Shown here: piece by piece, positions 55,801 to 64,000 of the stretch
Layout: each line of letters begins with the position of its first letter
Numbering within the stretch: position 1 is the first letter of the stretch
From: Sinomicrobium oceani
GTDB taxonomy: Bacteria > Bacteroidota > Bacteroidia > Flavobacteriales > Flavobacteriaceae
Reading direction: 5' to 3'
NCBI RefSeq assembly: GCF_900119185.1
Contig: NZ_FPJE01000007.1
Span: forward strand, 1 to 64,000
DNA: 64,000 nucleotides
The notes under the pieces: generated by a model
What the model was told of the DNA's origin: nothing
The model's database searches: none
What the model saw: the letters and a program-made list of their open reading frames with translations, nothing else
Program-made: the position numbers and the translations under genes

Positions 55801-56122
55801 GAATCTCCACAGATTTAAAACCTACGTAAGAAACCACAAGTACAGCGTCATCACTACTTACATCTATAGTATAGTTTCCATCAAAATCTGCCACTACACC
55901 ATTAGTGGTTCCCTTTTCGAGAACACTGGCACCCGCAAGGGGCATTCCGTCATCGGAAGTTATTTTACCACTAATCTGCAAAAATGTCAAGGTTGCTGCT
56001 TCTCCAGACACAGGTAATGTGGCGAATACCCGTCCGGAAACCAGAAAAAAGCAACAAAAAAGCAAAACACAAATCGCATTTTGCAGCACAGCACGAATCC
56101 TCGTAAAAGTCTTTTTTCTCAT
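52838..56122 (-). CDS. SusC/RagA-family TonB-linked outer-membrane transporter (pair 1)
   Basis: This 1094-aa protein has a signal peptide (about 35 residues), an N-terminal carboxypeptidase-like β-sandwich (ISGKITSDDGMPLAGASVLE), a TonB box/plug (EVVVVGYGTQRKQDLTGAVS; IRGANTFGNNTPLYVVDGIP) and a 22-stranded barrel ending FGLNVIF. It imports a substrate delivered by the SusD partner, using TonB energy. It is divergent from a second SusC gene across a 786-bp A/T-rich region. No linked hydrolase identifies the substrate. Confidence 0.95.
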   Translation of the reverse strand: MRKKTFTRIRAVLQNAICVLLFCCFFLVSGRVFATLPVSGEAATLTFLQISGKITSDDGMPLAGASVLEKGTTNGVVADFDGNYTIDVSSDDAVLVVSYVGFKSVEIPVDGREVIDVALQEDLAQLDEVVVVGYGTQRKQDLTGAVSVVKTDEMLQQPSPQVTNQLQGRVSGVTVTGGGQPGEAPQVKIRGANTFGNNTPLYVVDGIPTDGIGDINPNDIETMQVLKDASSASIYGSRAANGVIIITTKRGKGRMKVTYDSFYGVQMVRKGNPWNILNSQEMADLNFIAQRNTNPDIAPSSQLYGNGANPVLPNYIAPVGANTVNEALYYVNPNYTSSDDLDSFYRIVRANKKGTNWFQEIFNPASIQSHNLSVSSGNEQGSYLFSLNYFDQEGTLQNTYLKRYTIRANAMYNVGENIRIGENLSFTIRDNPQIDALTEGSAIGMAFRQQPIIPVRDIMGNYAGSFGNGLGNAKNPVAIMDRTRHNRGVSTRIFGNIFAEADFLKHFTFRTSFGGQYFTNSFNSFQFPEYENSENLSVNQYSEAAATNFNWTWTNTVKYQNSFNDVHNLTILLGTEAYQNKGREVGGTRQGYFSFDPDYVTLDTGSGTQTNYSFKYADALASYFGRLDYNFDDRYLLSATVRRDGSSRFLNNQYGWFPAFSVGWNMSNEDFFPDHGWINDLKIRGGYGVMGNQLNVDPANSFTTFGGNNRTSFYAIGGGNSALSEGFEQNRIGNPDAVWEKNINSNIGIDVSMFNNTVQLTVDYYRKDVKDLLYNPNLPGTVGAATVPYVNVAQMTNGGIDVDLSTYFRLTEDLRLNTSVTFTTYNNEIKKISEGIQYFDLEGRRFNGSSIIRNAVGHSVSEFFGYQIEGFWNSAAEIDEANAAAVAATDNPNAIYQNDVAVGRFRYKDINGDHVIDDKDRTFLGDPNPDFTYGLNIELLYKSWDFSAFIYGSQGNDIWNNVRWWTDFYSSFQGAKSHTALYNSWTPQNMNAKAPIQETTGSFSVANVPNSYFVEDGSYLRCRQIQLGYTLPSGLLEKIKLTKLRLYAQMVNPFTITSYSGLDPEISGESVNFGIDEGAYPNQRQLLFGLNVIF

Positions 56123-56864
56123 AAAATAAAGTTTGTTAGTTGTTTAAATAAGATTTGTCCATGTATAAAAACACAGCAAACAAAGAGGCAGGATCTTTTG
56201 TCGTTCTAAAACGGTATCATCAATATCATTTTAATTTGAGTTTAGTTGAGTTAAAAAAATAATACTACCTCAATTTGCGCTTAAACACATAAGTTATTTC
56301 TTCTAAAAAAGTAAGACCCATAAAAAGGACAATCTCTTAGAAGAAGATTGGTTCTATATTAAAAATTCAAAATAGGATTATTAAATTTTTCTTAAAAATT
56401 TTTTATACCAGTAACATCATTTCTTTTCCAAACAGCTTGTTTTCGCAAACAAAAAGCATAAAATGCTAATATAATCACAAAAAAATTAACATTTAAAATA
56501 TTAATAGCATTATTATTGACATATATAAAAATAAAGCACAGTAACAGCAATAAAAACATACAACAACACAGACTACAAAATAAATGTGTAAAAATACAGG
56601 ACAAAGCCAATGCCATATATAAAAATTAACACATAAAAATAACAACAGACGTAAGATACAATATGGGAATATGCACATAATACATCATTAAAGAGCTCCC
56701 GTTTTCGCCCCTTACCTGCCTGCTTCCATTTTCTGCTCATTTTTATGATGCTCTACAAAAAACGAGTATGGCCCTTTCTCAATAGTCTTTAACCTCATCC
56801 TCTCTTAACACCCATAAAAAACACTTGTGATAAAAAAATAACTATTTTTTTATATATTCGCTAA
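56123..56864. other. Long A/T-rich divergent spacer between two susC genes
   Basis: No coding frame is supported. The short frames on the minus strand (56392-56616, 56493-56678) are low-complexity and hydrophobic. The segment is rich in A and T with occasional A-runs. It must hold the promoter of pair 1, but no exact TAnnTTTG element at a sensible distance was found on the minus strand. A promoter and operator for pair 2 are at the right end. Confidence 0.5.
56853..56860 (+). promoter_or_regulatory. Possible -7 element for susC pair 2
   Basis: TATATTCG differs from TAnnTTTG at one position. It lies five bases before the palindrome at 56865, so a protein bound there would overlap the transcript start. 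Confidence 0.4.
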
Positions 56865-56880
56865 TCGTTAACGTTAACGA
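56865..56880 (+). promoter_or_regulatory. LacI-type operator palindrome
   Basis: The perfect 16-bp palindrome TCGTTAACGTTAACGA lies 28 bases before the SusC gene start at 56909 and just after the possible -7 element. Its central symmetry and CG steps resemble operators of LacI-family regulators. A LacI-family gene lies at 61785-62834, so local control is likely. Confidence 0.65.
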
Positions 56881-56908
56881 ACCCCGATTCATAACCAAAA
56901 CTTTACCC

Positions 56909-59900
56909 ATGAAAAGAGAAACTGAAAGACCATTGGTCGTCTTTCCGGTAAACGCCTGTTTGTGCAGAAAATTCATAATACTCCTCCTGATCGGAGGATG
57001 CTTCGTCGGAAACGCACTATCCGGAAGAAGCCACGCAACAGCTATTCAACAGTCCGTAACAGGCACAGTTAAAGACAGTAACGGAACACCCCTGCCGGGA
57101 GTGAGTGTACAATTGACAGGAACCACCAAAGGTGTTGTAACCGATTTTGACGGTCATTTCGAGATCGAAGCGAGCCATGGCGACATCCTTGAACTTTCGT
57201 ACATCGGGATGCGTACCCAGCGTATCACCGTAGCCGGCAATACCTCACTTCAGGTTACTATGGAGGAGGATTACGAATCGCTGGATGAAGTCATTATAAC
57301 CGGATACGGGAGTCAGAAAAAAGGAGAGATTACCGCTGCAATTTCATCGGTTAGCGCCAGCTCCATCGAAAAAATAGCTACCTCCAATGGTATAGATGCC
57401 ATTAAAGGACAGGTGGCCGGTGTAGACATTGTTCCTCAGGGAGGAAGACCGGGAGAAAATGCCACGGTCCGGATACGGGGACGCCGCTCCATAGGTGCTT
57501 CCAACGATCCGCTGTATGTTATAGACGGTATCCCCCAGATCAGCGGAACAAACGCTATTACCGATATCAATCCGCAGGACATAGAGACCATGCAGGTCTT
57601 AAAAGATGCGGCCGCTACGGCTATATACGGTTCCAGGGGAGCTAACGGTGTCGTACTGATCACCACCAAACGCGGAAAAGCAGGCAAGACCTCGGTATCC
57701 TACAGTAGTCACTTTGGTATGACCTCGGCCACACACCTGGTCGACATGATGAACGGTGAAGAATTTGCCCGGATGAAACGCGAATCCCAAAGAACCTCTT
57801 GGAACGGAACCATTCCGCAAGATGAAAACATTTTTCTGGACCCTGTGGAGCTTAGATCCATAGCAGAAAACAGGTCTACCGACTGGCTCGACCTGGTCAT
57901 CGGTACCGGATGGCAAACCAATCACCAGTTAAGCGTAAGCGGCGGATCGGAAAAAACGACCTTTAATACCTCCATAGGCTATTTCAAGGAAGAGGGTATC
58001 GTACCCACTATGGACTACGAGCGCTATACAGGCAGGATAAACCTGGATCACAGGATCAGTGATATATTTAAAGTAGGAGTCTCCATCGCCCTCTCTCATG
58101 GTATCCAGAACTGGGGATCTTCGGCTGCGGTCTCCGAAGCACTGATGAACAACCCGCTTGGGGTTCCGAGAGACAACAACGGTGACCTCATCTTTTTGCC
58201 TACCAATGACGGGCTGCGGACCAATCCGCTCAGTGAACTCGTCAAAGGGGCCTTTATAGACGAACGCAAATTTACCCGGATATTTGCGCCGGTTTACCTG
58301 GATATACACATTAACAGTAATCTGAAATGGACAACGACCTTCGGCCCCGATATCCGGTATAACCGCAAGGGGATATTCCAGGGCAGTTACACGAATGCAA
58401 ATCGCGGGGGCCCCGGAAATGCTTCGATAGAACATGAAGATAATTTCGGGTACACCCTCGAAAACCTGCTTACCTATAACCAGACTATCGGCGAAGATCA
58501 CAACCTCAAAGTGACGTTGCTTCAAAGTATTCAGAAATCCCGGTTCGAAAAATCCCTTGCAGGAGTATCCAACATTCCTTATGAAGAACAAAAATTTTAC
58601 AATCTCGGCTCTGCGTCTGTCAAAGGCGACATCACTTCGGAACTTGTAGAATGGAGCCTGGCCTCTTTTATGGGACGTATCAATTACGATATTGCCGGCA
58701 AATATCTCTTCCAGGCGTCCGTAAGGGCAGACGGTTCTTCCCGTCTCGCTACAGGCAACAAATGGAACTATTTCTCCGGGTTCTCCGCAGGATGGCGTGT
58801 AACACAGGAAGAATTCATGAAAAACATCGAGGTTTTTGACGACCTGAAGATCAGGGCTTCTTACGGAGAAGTAGGGAACACTTCGGTAGATCCCTACCAG
58901 ACTGCCGGAAGGCTGGGGCGTACTGTGTATGCCTTCGGAAGCACACCGGCACTCGGTCAGGGTCTTAACGAAATCGCTAACCCCAACCTGGGATGGGAAG
59001 TCTCCAAAACCCTGGATATAGGCCTGGATTACAGCCTCTTTAAGGGCAGGATACAGGGAAGCATTGACTGGTATCACACCAAAACATCAGATATCCTCCT
59101 CCAACGGAGCCTGCCCTACACCTCCGGATACGAAGATATTCTTCAGAATATAGGAGCCACCAGCAGCAAAGGGATCGAATTTAATGTAGATGCTAACATC
59201 ATAGACAATCCGGAAGGATTCCGGTGGAACCTCGCCTTCAATATCGCCGGATACAAGGAGAAAATCACCGAACTGGCCCTGAGAGACGAAAACGGGAACC
59301 CTGTAGATGACGTCGGCAATCAATGGTTTATAGGAAAACCCATTAATGTTTTTTACGATTACAGAAAAACCGGAATTTATCAGGCAGACGAAGCAGACCT
59401 GGCCAATGCGGCCGAAGGAAAAGTACCGGGCGAGATCAAACTGGAAGACATTGACGGCGACGGTCTTGTTACCCCGGACGACCGGGTCATCCTCGGTTCG
59501 GATGTCCCCGATTTTTACGGAGGTATCACCAATAACTTCGCTTACAAAGGCATTGATTTCAGTTTCTTTTTCTACTTCCGCCAGGGGCAAATGGTAAGAA
59601 GTCGCTTCCACGATGACAACAATACCCTTTTCGGACGCTTCAATAATCTGGATGTGGACTACTGGACCATAGACAACCCGACCAATGCCTACCCCCGTCC
59701 CAACCAAAATCAGGAGAGGCCCAGAAATGCGTCCACCATGAGTTACTTTGACGGTAGTTTTATAAAACTCCGGAATATCAGCCTGGGGTACACCCTGCCG
59801 GGATCGGTAACAGATAATCTCGGTGTCTCCTCGATGAGATTTTATGTTTCCGGGCAAAACCTCTTCTTCATATCCAAATTCGACTCCTTCGATCCGGAGC

Positions 59901-59974
59901 GGGCCGGAGAACTAAACGGAAACACCATACCGAGTAACAAAATGTATGTACTGGGTCTTAAAGTCGTCTTTTAA
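56909..59974 (+). CDS. SusC/RagA-family TonB-linked outer-membrane transporter (pair 2)
   Basis: This 1021-aa transporter has a long N-terminal region with a hydrophobic signal (KFIILLLIGGCFVGNALSG), the β-sandwich domain (VTGTVKDSNGTPLPGVSVQ), the plug (VIITGYGSQKKGEITAAISS; IRGRRSIGASNDPLYVIDGIP) and a barrel ending in VLGLKVVF. It pairs with the SusD gene 55 bases downstream. Expression is probably set by the LacI operator at 56865. It is a different branch from pair 1 and probably takes another substrate. Confidence 0.95.
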   Translation: MKRETERPLVVFPVNACLCRKFIILLLIGGCFVGNALSGRSHATAIQQSVTGTVKDSNGTPLPGVSVQLTGTTKGVVTDFDGHFEIEASHGDILELSYIGMRTQRITVAGNTSLQVTMEEDYESLDEVIITGYGSQKKGEITAAISSVSASSIEKIATSNGIDAIKGQVAGVDIVPQGGRPGENATVRIRGRRSIGASNDPLYVIDGIPQISGTNAITDINPQDIETMQVLKDAAATAIYGSRGANGVVLITTKRGKAGKTSVSYSSHFGMTSATHLVDMMNGEEFARMKRESQRTSWNGTIPQDENIFLDPVELRSIAENRSTDWLDLVIGTGWQTNHQLSVSGGSEKTTFNTSIGYFKEEGIVPTMDYERYTGRINLDHRISDIFKVGVSIALSHGIQNWGSSAAVSEALMNNPLGVPRDNNGDLIFLPTNDGLRTNPLSELVKGAFIDERKFTRIFAPVYLDIHINSNLKWTTTFGPDIRYNRKGIFQGSYTNANRGGPGNASIEHEDNFGYTLENLLTYNQTIGEDHNLKVTLLQSIQKSRFEKSLAGVSNIPYEEQKFYNLGSASVKGDITSELVEWSLASFMGRINYDIAGKYLFQASVRADGSSRLATGNKWNYFSGFSAGWRVTQEEFMKNIEVFDDLKIRASYGEVGNTSVDPYQTAGRLGRTVYAFGSTPALGQGLNEIANPNLGWEVSKTLDIGLDYSLFKGRIQGSIDWYHTKTSDILLQRSLPYTSGYEDILQNIGATSSKGIEFNVDANIIDNPEGFRWNLAFNIAGYKEKITELALRDENGNPVDDVGNQWFIGKPINVFYDYRKTGIYQADEADLANAAEGKVPGEIKLEDIDGDGLVTPDDRVILGSDVPDFYGGITNNFAYKGIDFSFFFYFRQGQMVRSRFHDDNNTLFGRFNNLDVDYWTIDNPTNAYPRPNQNQERPRNASTMSYFDGSFIKLRNISLGYTLPGSVTDNLGVSSMRFYVSGQNLFFISKFDSFDPERAGELNGNTIPSNKMYVLGLKVVF

Positions 59975-60029
59975 CCTCCTGCTGTCCCTCAGGCATAAGG
60001 AGATATTTAACCTATTAATGCCACATATC

Positions 60030-61652
60030 ATGAAAAGAAAAATATATAGGGGATGTATACTCATCCAGGTACTATTACTCGCCTCCTGTAACAAATTTCT
60101 GGAAGAAGATCTCGTTACCTATGTTTCGGCAGATTCTTATTACAAAACAGAAAAGGGATTTCAGGATGCCGTAAACGCCACTTACGCCTCTCTGAAGACG
60201 TTTTACGGGCAGGAAGCAGGCTTTACCATGACCACATTCGGAACGGATATTTTTACCAACGGATCGGACGGAGGTTTTAAGTATTACAATTTTTACGACG
60301 TCAGTCTCAATGCCTCCGACGCTTATGTGCGCGATGCGTGGCGGGAATGGTACAAAGGCATCAACCAGGCCAATGCTGTGATCGGTCGTTCGCAGGAACT
60401 GGAAATGGATGAAACACTAAAAGGAATCCGCCTGGCAGAAGTTCGCTTTTTAAGAGCGTTGTTCTATTTTAATATTGTAACCACCTATGGCGATGCTCAC
60501 CTCACCTTGGAAGAATCGGAGGGTGTCGAAATCGAAGCTACCAGAACACCGGTAACCGAAATATACCGGCAAGCCATCGTTCCGGATCTGGAGTTTGCCA
60601 TAGAAGCACTTCCGGACACGCAGAGCGATTACGGCAGGATCACAAAACCCGCAGCCCAGTTTCTTCTGGGGAAAGCCCTACTCACCAGGAGCTATACCTC
60701 CTATGCCGAAGCGGATGATGCCGCCCGGTCGGAATCCCTGTTTACACATGTCATCGAAGATTACGGGTTCCGGCTGCTCGACCGTTATGGCGATCTGTGG
60801 GACATCAGTAACAAACAAAATGACGAGATCATCCTCGCTGTGATCAATTCCAAGACACAGGTCGATGACGGTACGGATGAACTGGGGCACCGCGGCCACC
60901 TCTTTTTTCTTATGGAATATGACATTCTCCCCGGCATGGCCAGAGATGTGAAAAACGGAAGACCGTGGAAAAGATTTAAACCCACCGATTTTCTTCTTTC
61001 TTTATGGGACAGAGAAAAAGATACGCGTTATGACGAAGGCTTTACACAGGTCTGGTACACCAATAACCCGACGGAAAATCTTCAGGCAGGAGACACAGCG
61101 GTCTATATGCCCGGACCCGGAAAAGATGAACTATGGCCGCAATCGAGGCAGGAAACCAAGCCTTATATGGTGATCACCAAAGAGGAATACACAGAACGCC
61201 TTTTTCCCAGCGTACTCAAATGGCTCGACCCTACCCGACCGGACCAGCAGCGGGAGCCCTCTCAACGCGATCATATCCTGATGCGCCTTGCGGATGCCTA
61301 TCTGCTTCGGGCCGAGGCAAGACTCCTCCAAAACAATACTCCCGGAGCCGCAGACGACCTCAACGAAATAAGGCGTCGGGCAGCATGGCCGGGTATGGAA
61401 GCTGATATGGAAATCGAAGCATCGGATATCACCCTGGATTTTATCCTCGATGAAAGGGCCAGAGAATTATACGGAGAGGGATATCGCTGGTGGGACCTCG
61501 TAAGGACCGGGAAGCTCATAGAAAGAGTACGGCTTCACAATCCGGGCGGAGCTCCCAACATTAAAGACTACCATACGCTGCGCCCCATACCACTGGATCA
61601 GATAGACCGGACTATAAACGAATATCCGCAAAATCCGGGATATCCGGACTAA
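60030..61652 (+). CDS. SusD/RagB-family glycan-binding lipoprotein (pair 2)
   Basis: This 540-aa lipoprotein starts at the ATG at 60030, which gives a short signal with lipobox LLASC; the frame from 59946 overlaps the susC gene. SusD marks include KFLEEDLVTYVSADSYYKTE, LRLADAYLLRAEARLLQN-type helix repeats, GYRWWDLVRTG and the tail LDQIDRTINEYPQNPGY. It is the partner of the preceding SusC. It converges on the LacI gene with a 132-bp gap that shows no clear terminator. The ligand is unknown. Confidence 0.93.
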   Translation: MKRKIYRGCILIQVLLLASCNKFLEEDLVTYVSADSYYKTEKGFQDAVNATYASLKTFYGQEAGFTMTTFGTDIFTNGSDGGFKYYNFYDVSLNASDAYVRDAWREWYKGINQANAVIGRSQELEMDETLKGIRLAEVRFLRALFYFNIVTTYGDAHLTLEESEGVEIEATRTPVTEIYRQAIVPDLEFAIEALPDTQSDYGRITKPAAQFLLGKALLTRSYTSYAEADDAARSESLFTHVIEDYGFRLLDRYGDLWDISNKQNDEIILAVINSKTQVDDGTDELGHRGHLFFLMEYDILPGMARDVKNGRPWKRFKPTDFLLSLWDREKDTRYDEGFTQVWYTNNPTENLQAGDTAVYMPGPGKDELWPQSRQETKPYMVITKEEYTERLFPSVLKWLDPTRPDQQREPSQRDHILMRLADAYLLRAEARLLQNNTPGAADDLNEIRRRAAWPGMEADMEIEASDITLDFILDERARELYGEGYRWWDLVRTGKLIERVRLHNPGGAPNIKDYHTLRPIPLDQIDRTINEYPQNPGYPD

Positions 61653-61784
61653 AGCATCATGAATTTCATGCAGATAGCATCAGGCGGGAATAAAATCCTT
61701 GACGGATCGCTGAGGCGAGGACCTGGAAACCTAAAATCACAGTCTTAAAAAACTTATAAGAAACACAATCACCAAAAGATGCTT

Positions 61785-62834
61785 CTAAACCAAATGCAGG
61801 TTTTCCCGGACAACAATTTCTACGGGAATATCGACATGCAGGCCGGAAGCATCTTTTTCCGTCAAGAACTTAAACAACCCTCTGACCGCATGGTATCCCT
61901 GGTACTCCGGCTTCTGATTGATAAGAAAAGAAATTTCCTCACGGCGCAGACATTCCAGGTTTTCCTCGTTCAGATCAAAGCCCACCACGGGAATACCGGT
62001 TACACCGTAATGACGAAAAACCGGCGGCAGCATGTACGCCCGCGAGTTGGTAACAAACACTCCTTTTCTTCTTTTATCAAGCAACAGGCGCTCCATGCCG
62101 GGCATTGTTTCCAGAGGCTGATCCAGGGGATAATTGATCGTCACCACTTCCGCGATCTCCTTTTTATCATGTGTGTTCAGGAATTTCCGAAATCCGCTTT
62201 CCCGTTGCCTGTTGTTTTCATGAAGCCCTTTGGCGTTGATAATATTCAATACCAGGTATATGCCTCCCAGCCCTACCAATCCCTGTAACAACCTGCCCGC
62301 CACCTCACCTGCCCGATGAGCGTGCTGGCATATAAACCAACCCGGAAAATCCAGGGATACCTCAGTGTCCAGAAACACCACCGGCACCTGATTTACTTGT
62401 GCACCACGAAGCAACGCATTACTTTCGGCAGTAAAAAAAGGTACGGTGACTATCCCTTCGAAACCTTTATCAAGAATCACCTTACTCCTCTCAAGGAATG
62501 CAGACGGCTCGGAAAAATAAAAATAAGAAAGTTCTATTCCGTGATCATGAAGTTCTGCAGCTGCCCTGTCCATACCTCTTTTGGGAAACTGCCAGTATTT
62601 CCAATGGCTTGCTGCTTCCGGGACAAGGCAGGCGATCCTCACTTTTTTGTGAGTTCCCAACCGAAGACGGCTTGCCACCGTATTCTTCCGGTAACCGGTT
62701 TTTCTGATAACATCAAGTATTTTTTGCTCGGTAATCTTAGACACACCTCCCCTGTTGTGGAGCACCCGGTCTACGGTACCGATAGATACTTCAGCCAGTT
62801 TTGCAATCTGTTTGATCCCTATAGGTTCTTTCAT
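61785..62834 (-). CDS. LacI-family transcriptional regulator
   Basis: This 349-aa protein has an N-terminal helix-turn-helix (IGIKQIAKLAEVSIGTVDRV) and a hinge. A periplasmic-binding-protein-like effector domain starts near residue 65 (KVRIACLVPEAASHWKYWQF). The variant VDRVLHNRGGVS in the recognition helix is common in Bacteroidota members. It likely binds the palindrome at 56865-56880 and responds to a sugar imported by SusCD pair 2. It is monocistronic. Confidence 0.92.
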   Translation of the reverse strand: MKEPIGIKQIAKLAEVSIGTVDRVLHNRGGVSKITEQKILDVIRKTGYRKNTVASRLRLGTHKKVRIACLVPEAASHWKYWQFPKRGMDRAAAELHDHGIELSYFYFSEPSAFLERSKVILDKGFEGIVTVPFFTAESNALLRGAQVNQVPVVFLDTEVSLDFPGWFICQHAHRAGEVAGRLLQGLVGLGGIYLVLNIINAKGLHENNRQRESGFRKFLNTHDKKEIAEVVTINYPLDQPLETMPGMERLLLDKRRKGVFVTNSRAYMLPPVFRHYGVTGIPVVGFDLNEENLECLRREEISFLINQKPEYQGYHAVRGLFKFLTEKDASGLHVDIPVEIVVRENLHLV

Positions 62835-63299
62835 AATCTGATTCTGGTATTTACAATAAAAAATCGCCTGCCAGGAGCTGCTTATAATTAACTCGTCTTG
62901 AGTCCAGTATTTAAAGATAATAAAGGCTTTGTGAAATGTGATGTAGCCTCAGAACAATTTACCTTCACCTCTCTGCGCTATCCTCAAAAAACAAATATCT
63001 AAATCTCTTAGCACAACCTCCTCGGCATGCATTCCCCTGTGCTGTCCGCCTGTACATACCCCAACGTTCTCTTGGTACGCTCCAAAACAGTGTCCCTGTT
63101 TTCCACAGGCATTATTTATCCGGCTAACATTCCACGACGCTGTGACGACTACAATGAGACAAATTAAAAGATTTCTATGTAATTAACGTATTCTTAAAAG
63201 ATTGTTAACTATAACATCATTACCTCCTTTTAGTTGCAATATAATTTTGTTTCACGAAAGCATCATCAGCAAAATTTCTTCAATTCATAAGTATTCCTC
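62835..63299. other. Intergenic region between lacI-like and ECF sigma genes
   Basis: About 465 bases without a supported gene. The part 62940-63160 is higher in G+C than a typical spacer. The predicted promoter of the sigma gene lies at its right end. Confidence 0.45.
63242..63249 (+). promoter_or_regulatory. Predicted -7 element for the ECF sigma gene
   Basis: TAATTTTG matches TAnnTTTG, 50 bases before the start at 63300. Confidence 0.4.
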
Positions 63300-63875
63300 T
63301 TGAGCGAAAAAGTGACAAATATAAACTCGGATACCTTCAAAGACCTTCTAAAGAACGATGTTCACAAGGCCTTTGAAATTTTGTTCCGTTTATATTTTGA
63401 TAAATTGTACCATATCGCCCGCTCTTATACCGGAAATACGGAAGATGCCAGGGAAATTGTGCAAAATGTATTTTGTAAACTCTGGCAGAAGCGCGAAAGA
63501 ATAGACAATATAACAAGCAGCTTTTTGTTTACCGTAACCCGGAATGCTTGTCTGGATCACCTCAAACACCGGAAACGCGTTCGCGAAAAATCCGGAAGTT
63601 TATATGAGACTGAACTCGATAATCCGATACGCTTTGTAGAGAATGAGGCCGCATCACGAATACTGCAACAGGAATTGGAAAATCAGATCCGAAGCAGTAT
63701 TACCGCTCTTCCGGAAAAGCAACGGCAAGTCTTTGTTAAAAGCAGGTTTGAAGGCATGAAAAACAGTGAAATAGCCGAAGATATGGGAATATCCAAAAGA
63801 ACAGTAGACACTCATATTCACCTCGCTCTCAAGTTCATGCGATTCCAGCTAAAGGAGTTCATGACTTTTTTCTGA
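63300..63875 (+). CDS. ECF-type RNA polymerase sigma factor (Bacteroidota sigma-70 family)
   Basis: This 191-aa sigma factor has region 2 (ILFRLYFDKLYHIARSYTG; DAREIVQNVFCKLWQ) and region 4 (ALPEKQRQVFVKSRFEGMKN, then the helix-turn-helix ISKRTVDTHIHLALKFMRF). The start is a TTG at 63300. A gene starting at 63951 resembles FecR-type anti-sigma factors. ECF/FecR pairs in Bacteroidota usually activate a SusCD pair on a signal from the transporter, so this unit may control a neighbour beyond the window or one of the pairs here. Confidence 0.93.
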   Translation: MSEKVTNINSDTFKDLLKNDVHKAFEILFRLYFDKLYHIARSYTGNTEDAREIVQNVFCKLWQKRERIDNITSSFLFTVTRNACLDHLKHRKRVREKSGSLYETELDNPIRFVENEAASRILQQELENQIRSSITALPEKQRQVFVKSRFEGMKNSEIAEDMGISKRTVDTHIHLALKFMRFQLKEFMTFF

Positions 63876-63950
63876 TTTTTCTCCATATACATTACGTATC
63901 CCCTCGCTTCCGGTCGTTTATATAATAAAGACATACCGGAACGGGAAACT

Positions 63951-64000
63951 ATGAAAAGAGAAAAATTGATTCTGTTATTTAAAGGACTTGCTTCGGAAGA
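63951..64000 (+). CDS. Putative FecR-like anti-sigma factor, N-terminal fragment (cut by window edge)
   Basis: Only 16 codons are visible (MKREKLILLFKGLASE). The position directly after an ECF sigma factor and the N-terminal character fit the cytoplasmic domain of a FecR-type inner-membrane anti-sigma factor, but the family cannot be proven from this fragment. Confidence 0.5.
   Translation, partial: MKREKLILLFKGLASE

Noticed and set aside
57929-59077. 382-aa frame on the minus strand opposite the second SusC gene
   Set aside because: It is a shadow of the barrel-coding frame, rich in Arg, Cys and Val, with no known motif.
63008-63112. 34-aa frame on the minus strand in the gap before the sigma gene
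   Set aside because: It has no SD site, no recognisable domain, and no support from neighbours.

Overview
The window comes from a Bacteroidota chromosome, most likely family Flavobacteriaceae. The supporting signs are two SusC/SusD pairs, an IPExxxVDY-family gene in an acpP-fabF-rnc-pyk cluster, a NodT-type RND efflux operon, an OmpA protein with TSP3 repeats, an AddA/AddB-like helicase-nuclease pair, and Bacteroidota-type promoter cores (TAnnTTTG). Start regions mostly lack strong Shine-Dalgarno sites, and several starts are GTG or TTG. No rRNA, tRNA or CRISPR array was recognised by eye. The left edge holds the tail of an IS5-like transposase and the right edge cuts a putative FecR anti-sigma gene.

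Region by region: (1) 1-1500, transposase tail, Nudix hydrolase and VOC protein. (2) 1.6-12.8 kb, two divergent operons that together look like a 3-keto-glycoside pathway: GMC flavoprotein dehydrogenase plus its Tat-signal small subunit, three TIM-barrel isomerase/epimerase-like proteins (two with Tat signals), an MFS permease, two NAD-dependent Gfo/Idh/MocA oxidoreductases and two exported DUF1080 (3-keto-disaccharide hydrolase family) proteins. (3) 12.8-22.8 kb, a hypothetical protein, yicC-gmk-nadD, gpsA, a conserved lipoprotein, pbpC, a Tat-exported aminotransferase and an AEC transporter. (4) 22.9-29.8 kb, a five-gene RND efflux operon with a GbsR/MarR regulator at the front and a TetR regulator at the end. 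(5) 29.9-40.6 kb, CYTH protein, dinB, then the leftward acpP-fabF-rnc-IPExxxVDY-pyk cluster and the rightward purN-rnhA-pfkB-purF series. (6) 40.9-51 kb, sodB, AddA-like helicase-nuclease, a structured non-coding stretch, kbl, ompA and AddB-like nuclease. (7) 51-64 kb, two divergent SusC/SusD pairs, a LacI-family regulator, an ECF sigma factor and the start of a putative FecR gene.

How the genes may work together: in region 2 the dehydrogenase, DUF1080 proteins and two isomerases carry export signals or are probably co-exported, while the Gfo/Idh/MocA enzymes and one isomerase look cytoplasmic. This suggests oxidation at C3 and cleavage outside the inner membrane, import through the MFS carrier, and isomerisation and reduction inside. 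In region 7 a perfect 16-bp palindrome of LacI-operator type overlaps the predicted start of transcription of the second susC, which links the LacI gene to that pair. The substrates of both SusCD pairs are unknown, because no glycoside hydrolase lies beside them in this window.

The least explained stretches are the 407-bp gap between acpP and fabF, the hairpin-rich 45.1-45.3 kb region that ends in a strong terminator, and the 786-bp A/T-rich divergent region between the two susC genes.
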